Positions 26,892 to 35,724 of a stretch of DNA of 64,000 bases are shown in pieces (position 1 is the stretch's first letter; every line of letters begins with the position of its first letter). Source of the stretch: Paenibacillus_S sp043945595 (lineage in GTDB: Bacteria > Bacillota > Bacilli > Paenibacillales > NBRC-103111); the NCBI RefSeq assembly GCF_043945595.1, contig NZ_JBIFNP010000001.1:4030001-4094000 (forward strand), given 5' to 3'. A program made the translations under genes and the position numbers. A model generated the notes under the pieces. It was not told the origin of the DNA. It saw only the letters and a list, made by a program, of their open reading frames with translations, and did not search any database.

Positions 26892-28056
26892 TCACCCTTT
26901 CAAATTGGCCATGGTAGACATACTGATAGTTTCGTTGCTGCCGATCAATATAATGTCCTGCTGATCCTCCGGTTGGCCAATGACGCTGCCGTCCTCCACC
27001 ACTGTCCCTTCGCCGATGATCGCTTTGTATATTTTTACGTTGTTCCCGATCTGTACATTCGGCATAATAACGGAATCTTTTATGACACTTCCCTCGCCTA
27101 CCTGCACGCCGTAGAACAATACGGAATGTTCCACTTCACCAAACACACTGCAGCCTTCGTTAACCAAGGAGCGCCGAATTTGAGCGGTAGGCGCCACGTA
27201 TTGTCCGGGCTGGCACGGATTTACCGAGTAGATCCGCCATTCCCTGTCGTTCAGATTGAAATCGGGCTCGCTTTCCAACAGATCCATGTTGGCTTCCCAT
27301 AGGCTTTCAATCGTACCGACATCCTTCCAATAGCCCTGGAACGGATAGGCGTACATGTTCAACTGGTCTCTGAGCATCAGAGGAATGACGTCCTTGCCGA
27401 AATCTTTGCTGGAATCGGGGTTCTCCTCATCCTTCGTTAAATATTCCTTGAGCACCTTCCAGTTGAAAATATAAATGCCCATGGACGCGAGATTGCTCTT
27501 CGGTTCCTTCGGCTTCTCGGAGAATTCGGTAACTCTCTCCTCCGAATCGGTGCTCATAATGCCGAACCGGCTGGCTTCCTCCCATTTCACCTCGATTACG
27601 GCGATCGTCGCATCCGCACCTTTGGCTTTGTGGAAATCCAGCATCAAATCATAGTCCATCTTGTATATGTGATCCCCGGAAATCACAAGCACATATTCGG
27701 GGTCATATTGCTCGATAAAAGAAATGTTGCGGTAGATGGCATTGGCCGTTCCGCGGTACCAGTCTCCGCCTTTCTGCTCCATATACGGGGGCAGGACAGT
27801 GACGCCGCCGTTCTTGCCTGGCCAGGCCCCACGGGGTTCCAATCCCGATATAAGTATTTAACACAAGGGGTTGATATTGGGTCAGGACGCCGACGGTGTC
27901 GATCCCCGAATTCGTGCAGTTGCTTAAGGTAAAATCGATAATACGATATTTTCCGCCGAAATGGACTGCGGGTTTGGCCAGATTGCTTGTCAAAACCCCC
28001 AGCCTTCTTCCTTCGCCGCCCGCGAGCAGCATAGCTACACATTCTTTTTTCCGCAT
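26892..28056 (-). CDS. glgC: Glucose-1-phosphate adenylyltransferase (frameshifted)
   Basis: About 387 residues when one extra base near 27822 is ignored. The N-terminal frame has AMLLAGGEGRRLGVLT and ends its family match at GIGTPWGLA; the second frame resumes with KNGGVTVLPPYMEQKG. The catalytic SGDHIYKMDY and the C-terminal beta-helix are intact. It makes ADP-glucose from glucose-1-phosphate and ATP, the committed step of glycogen synthesis. With intact glgB, glgD and glgA around it, the single-base insertion looks like a sequence error. Confidence 0.92.
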
Positions 28057-28062
28057 GGACCC

Positions 28063-30000
28063 CTAGCCCCTTTCTCTTTTTGCAGTGCCCGCTTTACGAC
28101 GAAGCTTGGCCGGCTTCAGCACGACGGTTGCAAGCGGAGGAATCGTCATCCGCAAGCTGTACGGCTGATAGTGCCACGATTGATTCTCTGTTAGAAGCGG
28201 ACTGATATTCATCTGTCCGGAACCGCCATATACGGGGATATCGCTGTTAAAACGCTCGACATACTCTCCCGCTCTCGGTACGCCAATACGGAACCCTATA
28301 TGCGTTACTGGCGTAAAATTGCATACAATGATCAGAAAATCATCCGGATCGCTCGACATGCGGATAAAGGAAGCGATGCTCTGATCGTTGTCGTTCGGAT
28401 CGATCCACGAAAATCCTTCAGGACGGTGGTCAAGCTCCCACAGCGAACGTTCCTGCAAGTACAAGTGGTTCAAATCGCGGACATAATGCTGCATCCCGCG
28501 ATGGCTGTCGTAGCCGAGCATCTCCCAATCCAGATCTTCTAAATCCTTCCATTCGTCAAATTGACCGAACTCGCCGCCCATAAACAGCAGCTTTTTCCCC
28601 GGGTGCCCCATCATATAGCCATACAGCGCACGAAGGTTGGCGAACTTCTGCCAATAATCCCCCGGCATCTTGTTTAATAAGGACTTCTTGCCGTGCACAA
28701 CCTCGTCGTGGGACAGAGGCAGCACGTAATTCTCGGAGTACGTATACATGATCGAGAAGGTGAGCAGGTTGTGGCTCCCCTTGCGGAACAGCGGATCGAG
28801 CTCCATGTACTTGAGCATATCGTTCATCCAGCCCATGTTCCACTTGTAATTAAAGCCGAGCCCCCCGGCATACACCGGCGCCGTAACCAGCGGCCAATCG
28901 CTCGAATCCTCCGCCATCATCAACGCTTGCGGATAGCGGGCGAATACGGCTTGATTCAATTTTTTCAAAAAGTCAATGGCCTCGGGATTCTCATCCCCTC
29001 CATGCTCATTGGTGGTCCATGCTTCACGCGGTTTGCCGAAGTTCAAGTACAGCAGGCTTGCCACCGCATCGACCCGAAGCCCGTCAATATGGTACTTATC
29101 CAGCCAGAACAAGGCGTTCGAGATCAGGAAGCTGATGACCTCCGGCTTCGTAAAATCAAACGAAAGCGTGCCCCACTCGGGCTTCTCCGCCCGCTGCGGG
29201 TCGTTGTACTCATACAGCGCCTCGCCGTCGAACTGACGCAGGCCGTGATCGTCCTTCACGAAATGACCCGGCACCCAGTCCATGATGACGCCGATGCCCG
29301 TCTGGTGGCAGCGGTCGACGAAGTACATGAAATCCTTCGGCGTGCCGAACCGGCTGGTGACGGCATAATAGCCTGTCGCCTGATACCCCCAGGAGCGGTC
29401 GTATGGATGCTCCGCCAAAGGCAGCAGCTCGATGTGGGTGTACCCCATATGGGCGACATAGTCGATCAGCTCGTCCGCAAGCTCGCGGTACGTATAATAT
29501 TCGCCTTCAGCCTTCTTCTTCCAAGTACCCATGTGCACTTCATAAATGTTCATCGGGCGGTTATACGCGGAATGCTGCCGCTTGCTCTCCTGCCATGCCT
29601 GGTCCTTCCATTCGTACCCGTCGAGATCGTAAACGCGCGACGCGGTTCCCGGCTTCAGCTCCGAGTAAAACGCGTAAGGATCCGCTTTCCACACCGTCGT
29701 ACCGTGCGATGTCACAATTTCGTACTTGTAATACTCGCCTTCTCCGACGCCGGGAACAAACAAGCTCCAAACGCCCCAGGTACTCACCCGGTTCAGCGTA
29801 TGCCCGCTTCCATTCCAGAAGTTGAAATCGCCGATCACGCGTACCTCGCGGGCATGCGGCGCCCATACGGTAAAACGGACCCCGCGGGTTCCCTCATGCT
29901 CGGTAAACTGCGCCCCCATCACCTTGTAGCTTTGGTACAAGCTCCCCTCGTGAAACAGGTAAAGGTCTTCAGAACCGGGGATTACGCTCATCATGGACAT
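28063..30000 (-). CDS. glgB: 1,4-alpha-glucan branching enzyme
   Basis: 645 residues: N-terminal CBM48 domain, GH13 barrel and C-terminal beta domain. Catalytic residues are visible as Asp in GLRVDAVAS, Glu in MAEDSSDWP and the Asp of LSHDEVVHG. It introduces alpha-1,6 branches in glycogen. It is the first gene of the operon and is followed by glgC after six bases. An ATG two codons later is an alternative start. Confidence 0.96.
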   Translation of the reverse strand: MSMMSVIPGSEDLYLFHEGSLYQSYKVMGAQFTEHEGTRGVRFTVWAPHAREVRVIGDFNFWNGSGHTLNRVSTWGVWSLFVPGVGEGEYYKYEIVTSHGTTVWKADPYAFYSELKPGTASRVYDLDGYEWKDQAWQESKRQHSAYNRPMNIYEVHMGTWKKKAEGEYYTYRELADELIDYVAHMGYTHIELLPLAEHPYDRSWGYQATGYYAVTSRFGTPKDFMYFVDRCHQTGIGVIMDWVPGHFVKDDHGLRQFDGEALYEYNDPQRAEKPEWGTLSFDFTKPEVISFLISNALFWLDKYHIDGLRVDAVASLLYLNFGKPREAWTTNEHGGDENPEAIDFLKKLNQAVFARYPQALMMAEDSSDWPLVTAPVYAGGLGFNYKWNMGWMNDMLKYMELDPLFRKGSHNLLTFSIMYTYSENYVLPLSHDEVVHGKKSLLNKMPGDYWQKFANLRALYGYMMGHPGKKLLFMGGEFGQFDEWKDLEDLDWEMLGYDSHRGMQHYVRDLNHLYLQERSLWELDHRPEGFSWIDPNDNDQSIASFIRMSSDPDDFLIIVCNFTPVTHIGFRIGVPRAGEYVERFNSDIPVYGGSGQMNISPLLTENQSWHYQPYSLRMTIPPLATVVLKPAKLRRKAGTAKRERG

Positions 30001-30116
30001 TCATCCCCTCTGTTGTTCAAAATTTTTGGCCTCTAAAGAGAAATACTACATTGGACTTCAAATTCCTCTTGTATCATTTAAATTCTTCATCTATTCAGAA
30101 AATAGTGTTTATCCAA

Positions 30117-30160
30117 CAAATTCCGCGCTGCAAGCCGTGTTGAATGCTGCAGGAATTTGT
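30117..30160. repeat. Inverted repeat upstream of the secreted foldase gene
   Basis: Arms ACAAATTC and GAATTTGT (perfect) with an inner CTGCA / TGCAG pairing across a four-base bulge. It lies in the leader of the foldase gene, 60 bases before the start, and is followed by CGTTTT. It may be an attenuating hairpin or part of the divergent glgB promoter region. Confidence 0.4.
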
Positions 30161-30220
30161 CGTTTTAAGTGGAATTTAATGTAGGTGTACGAAACTACCC
30201 TGAGAGGAATGAAGCAAGTC

Positions 30221-31363
30221 ATGAAAGAAAAAGTAAAAGGTCTGGTGCTCGGTTTGTCCATAGGCATCATGCTCACAGGCTCGGTAGCCTATGCCAGCGG
30301 CAATGGGACCCAAATTGAAGTCTATTTCAAAAACCTCAAATATATGTTTGACGGCACGGAAAAAAATCCGACCTCCGAGCAGGGTCAAGGTTTTATTTAT
30401 AACGGCACCACCTATGTCCCGCTGCGCTTCGTCAGCGAGGCTTTGGGCAAAGAGGTGCAGTGGGACGGCGATACGGATACCGTCTGGGTCGGCAAAAAAA
30501 TCGACTTATCCTCCATTGTCGCCACCTACCAGGGAGGACAAGTCACGCTCGGCGAGTTTCAAAAATTCGGCTCCATGCTCAGCTTGATTTATCCGAGCTA
30601 CGTACAGCATGAAAATGACCCTGAGTATAAACAGTATGTACTTCATGAGCTGATCGGCTACCGTCTGGCCAATACCCGTCTGTCCGAAGACAGTCGGAAT
30701 TCTTTACCCACTTTGGTGGACAATCAAATCACGGCGACCCAAAAAAATGTCGAATCCGGCGGTCAGAGCCTCGCTTCACTGCTCGGTCAAAGCGGGCTGA
30801 CCGAAGCCGATTACCGAAATTACCTTGAACTGACAACGGGCGCGGAGCTGTGGTTCAAAAGCCAGGTAACGGACGACCAGGCCAAGGCGGCCTACGATCA
30901 GAAGGTGGACAGCGGCGATGAAAGTCTTGTCCGCGCTTCCGTACGCCATATTCTGATCCAATTTAAGGATGCCCAGGGCAACACCCGAAGCCAGGAGGAC
31001 GTCGACAAAACGGTCAGGGAAGTCGAGGATAAGCTGAAGAACGGCGGCGACTTCGCTGCGCTGGCCAAGCAGTATTCGGAAGACCCGGGCTCCAAGGACA
31101 ACGGAGGACTGTACGAAAACGAAGCCGTCACCGACTGGGTGGAACCGTTCAAAAAAGCGGTGCTCCAGCTGGAGCTGAACAAGATCAGCGAGCCAGTCAA
31201 AACCGAGTACGGCTATCATATTTTGCGCGTCGAAGCCCGCAGCAATGCTTCTTATGACCAGATGAAGGGCCAAATCCTAGCCGGACTTAAAAACGATTTT
31301 GTCCAAAAATTCATGAATTCGGAAGTGCCTGCCCTGATTACGAAGACCGATCTGCCCCAATAG
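30221..31363 (+). CDS. Secreted parvulin-type foldase with copper-amine-oxidase-like domain
   Basis: About 380 residues from the ATG at 30221; in-frame ATG and GTG codons lie 12 and 36 bases upstream. A signal peptide (GLVLGLSIGIMLTGSVAYA) is followed by a stalk domain of the copper-amine-oxidase N-terminal type (YVPLRFVSEALGKEVQWDG), then a SurA-N-like helical region and a parvulin domain at about 245-345 (RHILIQFKD, DFAALAKQYSEDPGSK, YGYHILRV). It resembles PrsA but has no lipobox cysteine at the expected place. It should assist folding of exported proteins outside the membrane, probably bound to the wall via the stalk. Confidence 0.88.
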   Translation: MKEKVKGLVLGLSIGIMLTGSVAYASGNGTQIEVYFKNLKYMFDGTEKNPTSEQGQGFIYNGTTYVPLRFVSEALGKEVQWDGDTDTVWVGKKIDLSSIVATYQGGQVTLGEFQKFGSMLSLIYPSYVQHENDPEYKQYVLHELIGYRLANTRLSEDSRNSLPTLVDNQITATQKNVESGGQSLASLLGQSGLTEADYRNYLELTTGAELWFKSQVTDDQAKAAYDQKVDSGDESLVRASVRHILIQFKDAQGNTRSQEDVDKTVREVEDKLKNGGDFAALAKQYSEDPGSKDNGGLYENEAVTDWVEPFKKAVLQLELNKISEPVKTEYGYHILRVEARSNASYDQMKGQILAGLKNDFVQKFMNSEVPALITKTDLPQ

Positions 31364-31583
31364 TTTCATCCGCCCAAAATCAAAGAAATTCACTGACAAA
31401 CGCAATAGGAAGAATGATTCGTACGGCAGAGATGTGGTTTTCTGGAGTCCTGCACCTCTCCGGACTTGTCTTTCGGCCTTCCTCATGGCATAACCGCATC
31501 AATTAGTGTAAAATGTGGTAGGATATTCGATATATTTCGAAGCCCAGCACAAACGGTAAAACGTTAGAAGGAAGGTTTAATTC

Positions 31584-32447
31584 ATGTTTGCAGCACACGA
31601 TTGGAAGGATTACGAATTAATCGATACCGGCGACGGAGAGAAATTGGAGCGCTGGGGCGATATCGTCCTCCGCAGGCCCGACCCTCAAATTATTTGGCCG
31701 CTGGCCAAGGAAACCGGCGCTTGGCGCAATGCCGACGCCCATTACCATAGAAGCTCCAGCGGAGGCGGACAATGGGAATACAACAAGGATCTTCCGGAAC
31801 GCTGGACGATTGCTTACGATAAATTAAAGTTTCATATCAAGCCTACCAGCTTCAAGCATACGGGCTTGTTCCCGGAGCAGGCCGCCAATTGGAAGTGGAT
31901 GATGGATAAAATCCAAGGCTCCGGCCGCAAAATCAAGGTGCTGAACCTGTTTGCTTATACCGGAGGGGCCAGCGTCGCCTGCGCCTATGCCGGCGCCGAG
32001 GTGTGTCACGTAGACGCCTCCAAGGGCGTCGTTCAATGGGCGAAGGAAAACCTGCAGCTGTCTGGACTTGGGGAACGCCCGGTGCGTTTCATTACCGATG
32101 ACGTGTTCAAATTCGTGCAGCGCGAACAGCGCCGCGGCAGCAAATACGATGCGATCATTATGGATCCCCCTTCCTACGGCCGCGGTCCGAATGGGGAAAC
32201 CTGGAAGCTGGAAACGAATCTGTACCCGTTCGTCGAATCCTGCATGCAGATTATGTCGGACAGGCCGCTGTTTATGCTGATCAATTCGTATACAACCGGC
32301 ATTTCGGCGACCGTGCTGAAAAATATTCTCGCCATGTCGCTCGGCAAAGCCTACGGCGGCAGCATCACCTGCGGCGAAATCGGGCTGCCGATCACCGCTT
32401 CGAAGCTGATGCTGCCCTGCGGCATCCTGGGACGTTGGGAGGCGTAG
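31584..32447 (+). CDS. Class I SAM-dependent methyltransferase (RlmI-like)
   Basis: 287 residues. The SAM site is VLNLFAYTGGASVACAYAGAEVCHVD, quoted here in part as LFAYTGGAS, and the catalytic motif is DPPSYGRG, typical of the RlmI/RlmK group of 23S rRNA m5C methyltransferases. It lacks the N-terminal PUA domain of RlmI. It is followed after three bases by a pseudouridine synthase gene, so both probably modify RNA. The exact target base is unknown. Confidence 0.83.
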   Translation: MFAAHDWKDYELIDTGDGEKLERWGDIVLRRPDPQIIWPLAKETGAWRNADAHYHRSSSGGGQWEYNKDLPERWTIAYDKLKFHIKPTSFKHTGLFPEQAANWKWMMDKIQGSGRKIKVLNLFAYTGGASVACAYAGAEVCHVDASKGVVQWAKENLQLSGLGERPVRFITDDVFKFVQREQRRGSKYDAIIMDPPSYGRGPNGETWKLETNLYPFVESCMQIMSDRPLFMLINSYTTGISATVLKNILAMSLGKAYGGSITCGEIGLPITASKLMLPCGILGRWEA

Positions 32448-32450
32448 CCC

Positions 32451-33149
32451 ATGGCGCAAGCCTCCCTCCCCTTCATTGAGGTGCTGTACGAGGACAATCA
32501 CGTCATCGTCGTGGTCAAGCCGATCAATGTGCCGACACAGGAGGACGACTCTCATGATCCCGACCTGCTGACGATGATCAAGCAGGATTTGAAGCACCGG
32601 CACGGGAAGCCGGGCAATGTGTACCTCGGCCTCGTCCACAGGCTCGACCGGCCTGTCGGCGGCGTGATGGTCTTCGCCAAGACGTCGAAAGCGGCAAGCC
32701 GTCTTTCGGACGCCGTCCGGACGCACAGCATCCGCAAGATTTATACGGCCGTCGTGAACGGCAGGCCGAAGCAGCCGCAGGGGACGCTGAAGCATCATCT
32801 GCTGAAGGATGCCAAGACGAACATGGTATCGGTCGTGCCTGCAGGCAAAGCGGGCGCGAAGGAAGCGGTTCTCGATTATACGGTAACCGATCATGCGGAA
32901 GGGCTGTCGCGGGTACGCGTGGAGCTGCATACCGGAAGACCGCACCAGATTCGCGTGCAGTTCGCCGCCATCGGCTGCCCGCTTGTCGGAGATCAGCGCT
33001 ACGGCGCGCATCTGACCAAGCCCGGGCAGCAAATCGCTCTATGGTCGACAGAGCTCAGCTTCGAGCATCCGACGACCAAAGAAACCTTGAGCTTTACGTC
33101 CAAGCCTCCGAAGGCCTATCCTTGGTTCTTATGGAACGAACAGTCATAA
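32451..33149 (+). CDS. RluA-family pseudouridine synthase
   Basis: 232 residues with the catalytic motif HRLDRPVGGVMVFAKT, the Asp being the nucleophile, and the C-terminal GRPHQIRVQF. It lacks an N-terminal S4 domain, which is usual for the short RluA/TruC-like forms acting on rRNA or tRNA. Co-transcribed with the methyltransferase and ended by a strong terminator. Confidence 0.9.
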   Translation: MAQASLPFIEVLYEDNHVIVVVKPINVPTQEDDSHDPDLLTMIKQDLKHRHGKPGNVYLGLVHRLDRPVGGVMVFAKTSKAASRLSDAVRTHSIRKIYTAVVNGRPKQPQGTLKHHLLKDAKTNMVSVVPAGKAGAKEAVLDYTVTDHAEGLSRVRVELHTGRPHQIRVQFAAIGCPLVGDQRYGAHLTKPGQQIALWSTELSFEHPTTKETLSFTSKPPKAYPWFLWNEQS

Positions 33150-33154
33150 ATTCA

Positions 33155-33231
33155 ATGCCCAAACAAGCCTATCGCGGCCTGGATGCTTTAGCCAAGCATG
33201 TGCCGGATAGGCTTATTTGGGCATTTTTTTA
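33155..33231 (+). terminator. Terminator of the RNA-modification operon
   Basis: Long arms containing ATGCCCAAA and AAGCCTATC pair with GGATAGGCTT and TTTGGGCAT, followed by seven T. Confidence 0.85.
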
Positions 33232-33981
33232 AGAAATCGATCTCAGCCGGTCATCCTCGGTGAACCATAGACGATGACTCAGCAGGCTTAGCAAAATGCT
33301 CGTTAATGCAGCGGAGGACACCAGAGCAAACATAATCAGCACCTGATAGCGTACCGCCTCCACCGGGTTGGCGCCGGCCACGATCATCCCCGTCATCATG
33401 CCCGGCAGCTGCACCAAGCCGACCGTTTTCATCCCGTCGATCGTCGGAATCATACTGGATCTTACCGAGCGCTTCAACGAAGTATGAATCGCCTGGCGGG
33501 TCGATGCGCCAAGAGCCAGCAGCGCCTCAATCTCGCCGCCTGATGCCTGAACCTCACGCTTCATATTGTTGACGAACAGTCCGGCGACGACCATGGCGCT
33601 GCCGATCGTAATGCCGCTCATCGGGATGATGTACTGCGGTGTCGGTTCGATAATGGACAGACCGAGCAGCAGTCCCATCGTCAGCACCTCCGTCACTGTC
33701 AAAGCGGCGGCAATCCGCCAGCGGATACCCCGAAGTCCCCGTCCCCGCTGTCCTGCGTTCCAGGAAGCTACGGTGAGCATAAGACAAATAATGAGGACAA
33801 GCCAAGCCTTGTTTTCCGTATTAAACACAAATTGAAGCACATAACCCACCAGCAGCAGCTGAACTGCCGAGCGGATCGTTCCGATAATGATTTCTTTTTC
33901 CAGACCGAGCTTCTGCCACATCGAGGCGACGATCGTTACTGCGACAAAAATCAGCGTGCATCCTAAAGCTAAGTTCGACAT
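33229..33981 (-). CDS. FetB-like iron export permease (UPF0014)
   Basis: 250 residues with about six or seven membrane segments. The stretches IRSAVQLLLVGYVL, GLVQLPGMMTGMIV and GANPVEAVRYQ are the signature of the FetB/YbbM family. Its partner ATPase is encoded six bases upstream. In E. coli FetAB lowers cytoplasmic iron and protects against oxidative stress; the substrate here is inferred. Confidence 0.88.
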   Translation of the reverse strand: MSNLALGCTLIFVAVTIVASMWQKLGLEKEIIIGTIRSAVQLLLVGYVLQFVFNTENKAWLVLIICLMLTVASWNAGQRGRGLRGIRWRIAAALTVTEVLTMGLLLGLSIIEPTPQYIIPMSGITIGSAMVVAGLFVNNMKREVQASGGEIEALLALGASTRQAIHTSLKRSVRSSMIPTIDGMKTVGLVQLPGMMTGMIVAGANPVEAVRYQVLIMFALVSSAALTSILLSLLSHRLWFTEDDRLRSIS

Positions 33982-33987
33982 TCCTTG

Positions 33988-34779
33988 CTACACTTCCGTT
34001 TCATCAGATATCTGCAAAAATCGGCGGGCCTGCCTCGTGTTGGGCCTTGTGAAAAAGCGCGATGAAGGGCTCGCTTCCAGCAGGGTATGCTCGTCCATAT
34101 ACCAGACGTCATCGCTGATCAGCTTCGCCTGCTCCAAATCATGCGTTACCCACAGCATTAGCGTGCCGTGCATCTTGTGCCAGTCCAGCAGCAGCTGTTC
34201 GACCGCTTGCTTGCTGTGGGTATCGAGCGAAGCCGTAATTTCGTCCAGCAGCAAAAGCTCCGGCTCGAGCAGCAGCGAACGGATCAAGGCAACCCGCTGC
34301 TTCTCTCCGCCGGACAATTCGGCAGCACGCTTGCTCCATTCCATCGCTCCAAGGCCTGCTTTCATCATCAGCTCGCGCGCCAGCGCCGAATCGAACGGCT
34401 TCCGGTGCAGCACGCTTACCGCCCTTAAATTATCCTCAACGGTCCCATCGAGCATCACGGCGAATTGGGCGACATATGCTATCCTCTTCCGCCATTCCTG
34501 CGGAGAAGTTTCCTCGGCCGCACGGCCGTAAAAACGGACGGTTCCTTCATCCGCGCGGTCCAGCCGGCCCAATATGCGCAGCAGGGTGCTTTTTCCTTGA
34601 CCGGATGCGCCTAGCAGCACAACAACGGCAGGCGTATTTATTTGTACCGATACGTTCCGGAACAATTCCCTCTTTTCCCCTTGGGGTCCTGTTAATATTT
34701 TGCCTAATGCGGCTATTTCCAATATCGGTGCTCCCGCCACCTGATGCTCTCCTCCTGAATATCGCTTCATACGTCCCAA
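33988..34779 (-). CDS. FetA-like ABC ATPase
   Basis: 263 residues with Walker A GASGQGKST, signature LSGGEKQRV, Walker B LLLLDEITASLD and the His switch in WVTHD. It energises the permease encoded directly downstream. The upstream MarR gene is separated from it by a terminator but may still control it. Confidence 0.87.
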   Translation of the reverse strand: MGRMKRYSGGEHQVAGAPILEIAALGKILTGPQGEKRELFRNVSVQINTPAVVVLLGASGQGKSTLLRILGRLDRADEGTVRFYGRAAEETSPQEWRKRIAYVAQFAVMLDGTVEDNLRAVSVLHRKPFDSALARELMMKAGLGAMEWSKRAAELSGGEKQRVALIRSLLLEPELLLLDEITASLDTHSKQAVEQLLLDWHKMHGTLMLWVTHDLEQAKLISDDVWYMDEHTLLEASPSSRFFTRPNTRQARRFLQISDETEV

Positions 34780-34784
34780 GGCTG

Positions 34785-34825
34785 AAAAAAACCGAAGCCC
34801 TCGCTGCCATAAGCTGACGAGGGCT
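34785..34825 (-). terminator. Terminator between the MarR gene and fetA-like gene
   Basis: Reverse-strand arms AGCCCTCG and CGAGGGCT with a 14-base loop, then a short spacer and seven T. Confidence 0.65.
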
Positions 34826-34890
34826 AAAACCGGCCGGATCGGCCGTTCCTGTTATCCTTATGTATACCTGAACACCCAGCCGGCATATAA

Positions 34891-35298
34891 TTAGGCGTTG
34901 GCCACCTTGCCGAGCAAATAGACCAGCAGCTGTTGGTTGTGAGAAGAAATGCGGCTCAAGTAATTCTGAAGAAAACGCTCCCGGATTTGGACGCCCCTCT
35001 GGCACTCGGACTTTCCTTTATCCGTCACCTGAACCCATACGATTCTACGGTCTTTCTCATCGCGTTCCCGCGCTACCAGCTCAGCTTTTTCCATGCGATC
35101 TAGCAAGGTGGTAATCGCCGCCGGCGTAGTGGCCAGGAATCCGATGAAATCCGAAGGCTTCATCCGCTGCTGTCCCGACAACAGCTCCAGTACGGTCAGC
35201 TGGCCTTCCGTCAACGTCGGAGCCAGCTCCGACTCCATATGCTGGCGCAGATCCTTGGATAGCTTCCACCATAGCTTCGCAAATTCTTGAGTAATCAA
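34891..35298 (-). CDS. MarR-family transcriptional regulator
   Basis: 135 residues forming a winged helix-turn-helix: TEGQLTVLELLSGQ, then the recognition region TTPAAITTLLDRMEKAELVARERDEKDRR, given here as the wing motif ERDEKDRR. It should bind DNA as a dimer and be released by a small ligand or oxidant. Its likely targets are itself and the FetAB-like genes downstream. No cysteine is visible that would suggest a redox switch. Confidence 0.9.
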   Translation of the reverse strand: MITQEFAKLWWKLSKDLRQHMESELAPTLTEGQLTVLELLSGQQRMKPSDFIGFLATTPAAITTLLDRMEKAELVARERDEKDRRIVWVQVTDKGKSECQRGVQIRERFLQNYLSRISSHNQQLLVYLLGKVANA

Positions 35299-35359
35299 AA
35301 CCCATCACTCCCGTAATTAACTTGTCCTACGGCTTTCTTAAACGAACGTCACTTTCCTT

Positions 35360-35414
35360 ATTATACCATCGACTTCAGGCAGTTTAAAGGTTAACCGTCT
35401 AAATATTTTAAGAC
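35360..35414 (-). promoter_or_regulatory. MarR gene promoter and possible operator
   Basis: Reverse-strand TTTAAA (35383-35388), 17 bases, TATAAT (35360-35365). Just upstream is an imperfect 18-base palindrome GTCT-N10-AGAC (35397-35414), a size fit for a MarR dimer. Autoregulation is inferred. Confidence 0.45.
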
Positions 35415-35522
35415 ATTAAACGATAAAAATCAGGCACGTTAGACCCTTTTCAACATATACTGCATTATGGGCGAATGACTAGTGACGGAGCTTGTCAATA
35501 TTTGAATTGGAGTGATGATGCG

Positions 35523-35690
35523 ATGGAAGCGTGGAAACAGCTGATAGGAGAAAAGGCATTGCAAAAAGGCATTATAAACGACCCACGCTGGCTTGAAAAG
35601 CTCGATGAGCCGATGCCGGTGTGGGCCGTTCTGGAACTGTTTCTTCAAATTGTGGATACTATGGAGCCGAATTACAACAGCTACGATTAA
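35523..35690 (+). CDS. Small hypothetical protein, 55 residues
   Basis: The ATG at 35523 follows TTGGAG by ten bases; a longer frame from 35475 lacks a ribosome binding site. The product is acidic and helical (WKQLIGEKALQKGII, PVWAVLELFLQIVDTM). Unknown family. It is convergent with parC with no clear terminator between. Confidence 0.5.
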   Translation: MEAWKQLIGEKALQKGIINDPRWLEKLDEPMPVWAVLELFLQIVDTMEPNYNSYD

Positions 35691-35724
35691 GAAGATCGAA
35701 GCCTAGGTATTCGAAAATAAGCTC

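Noticed and set aside
28693..30036. 447-codon frame antisense to glgB
   Set aside because: No family resemblance and no ribosome site; glgB is intact on the other strand.
31824..33032. 402-codon frame antisense to the methyltransferase and pseudouridine synthase genes
   Set aside because: It crosses two well-supported genes and has an Arg/His-rich antisense composition.
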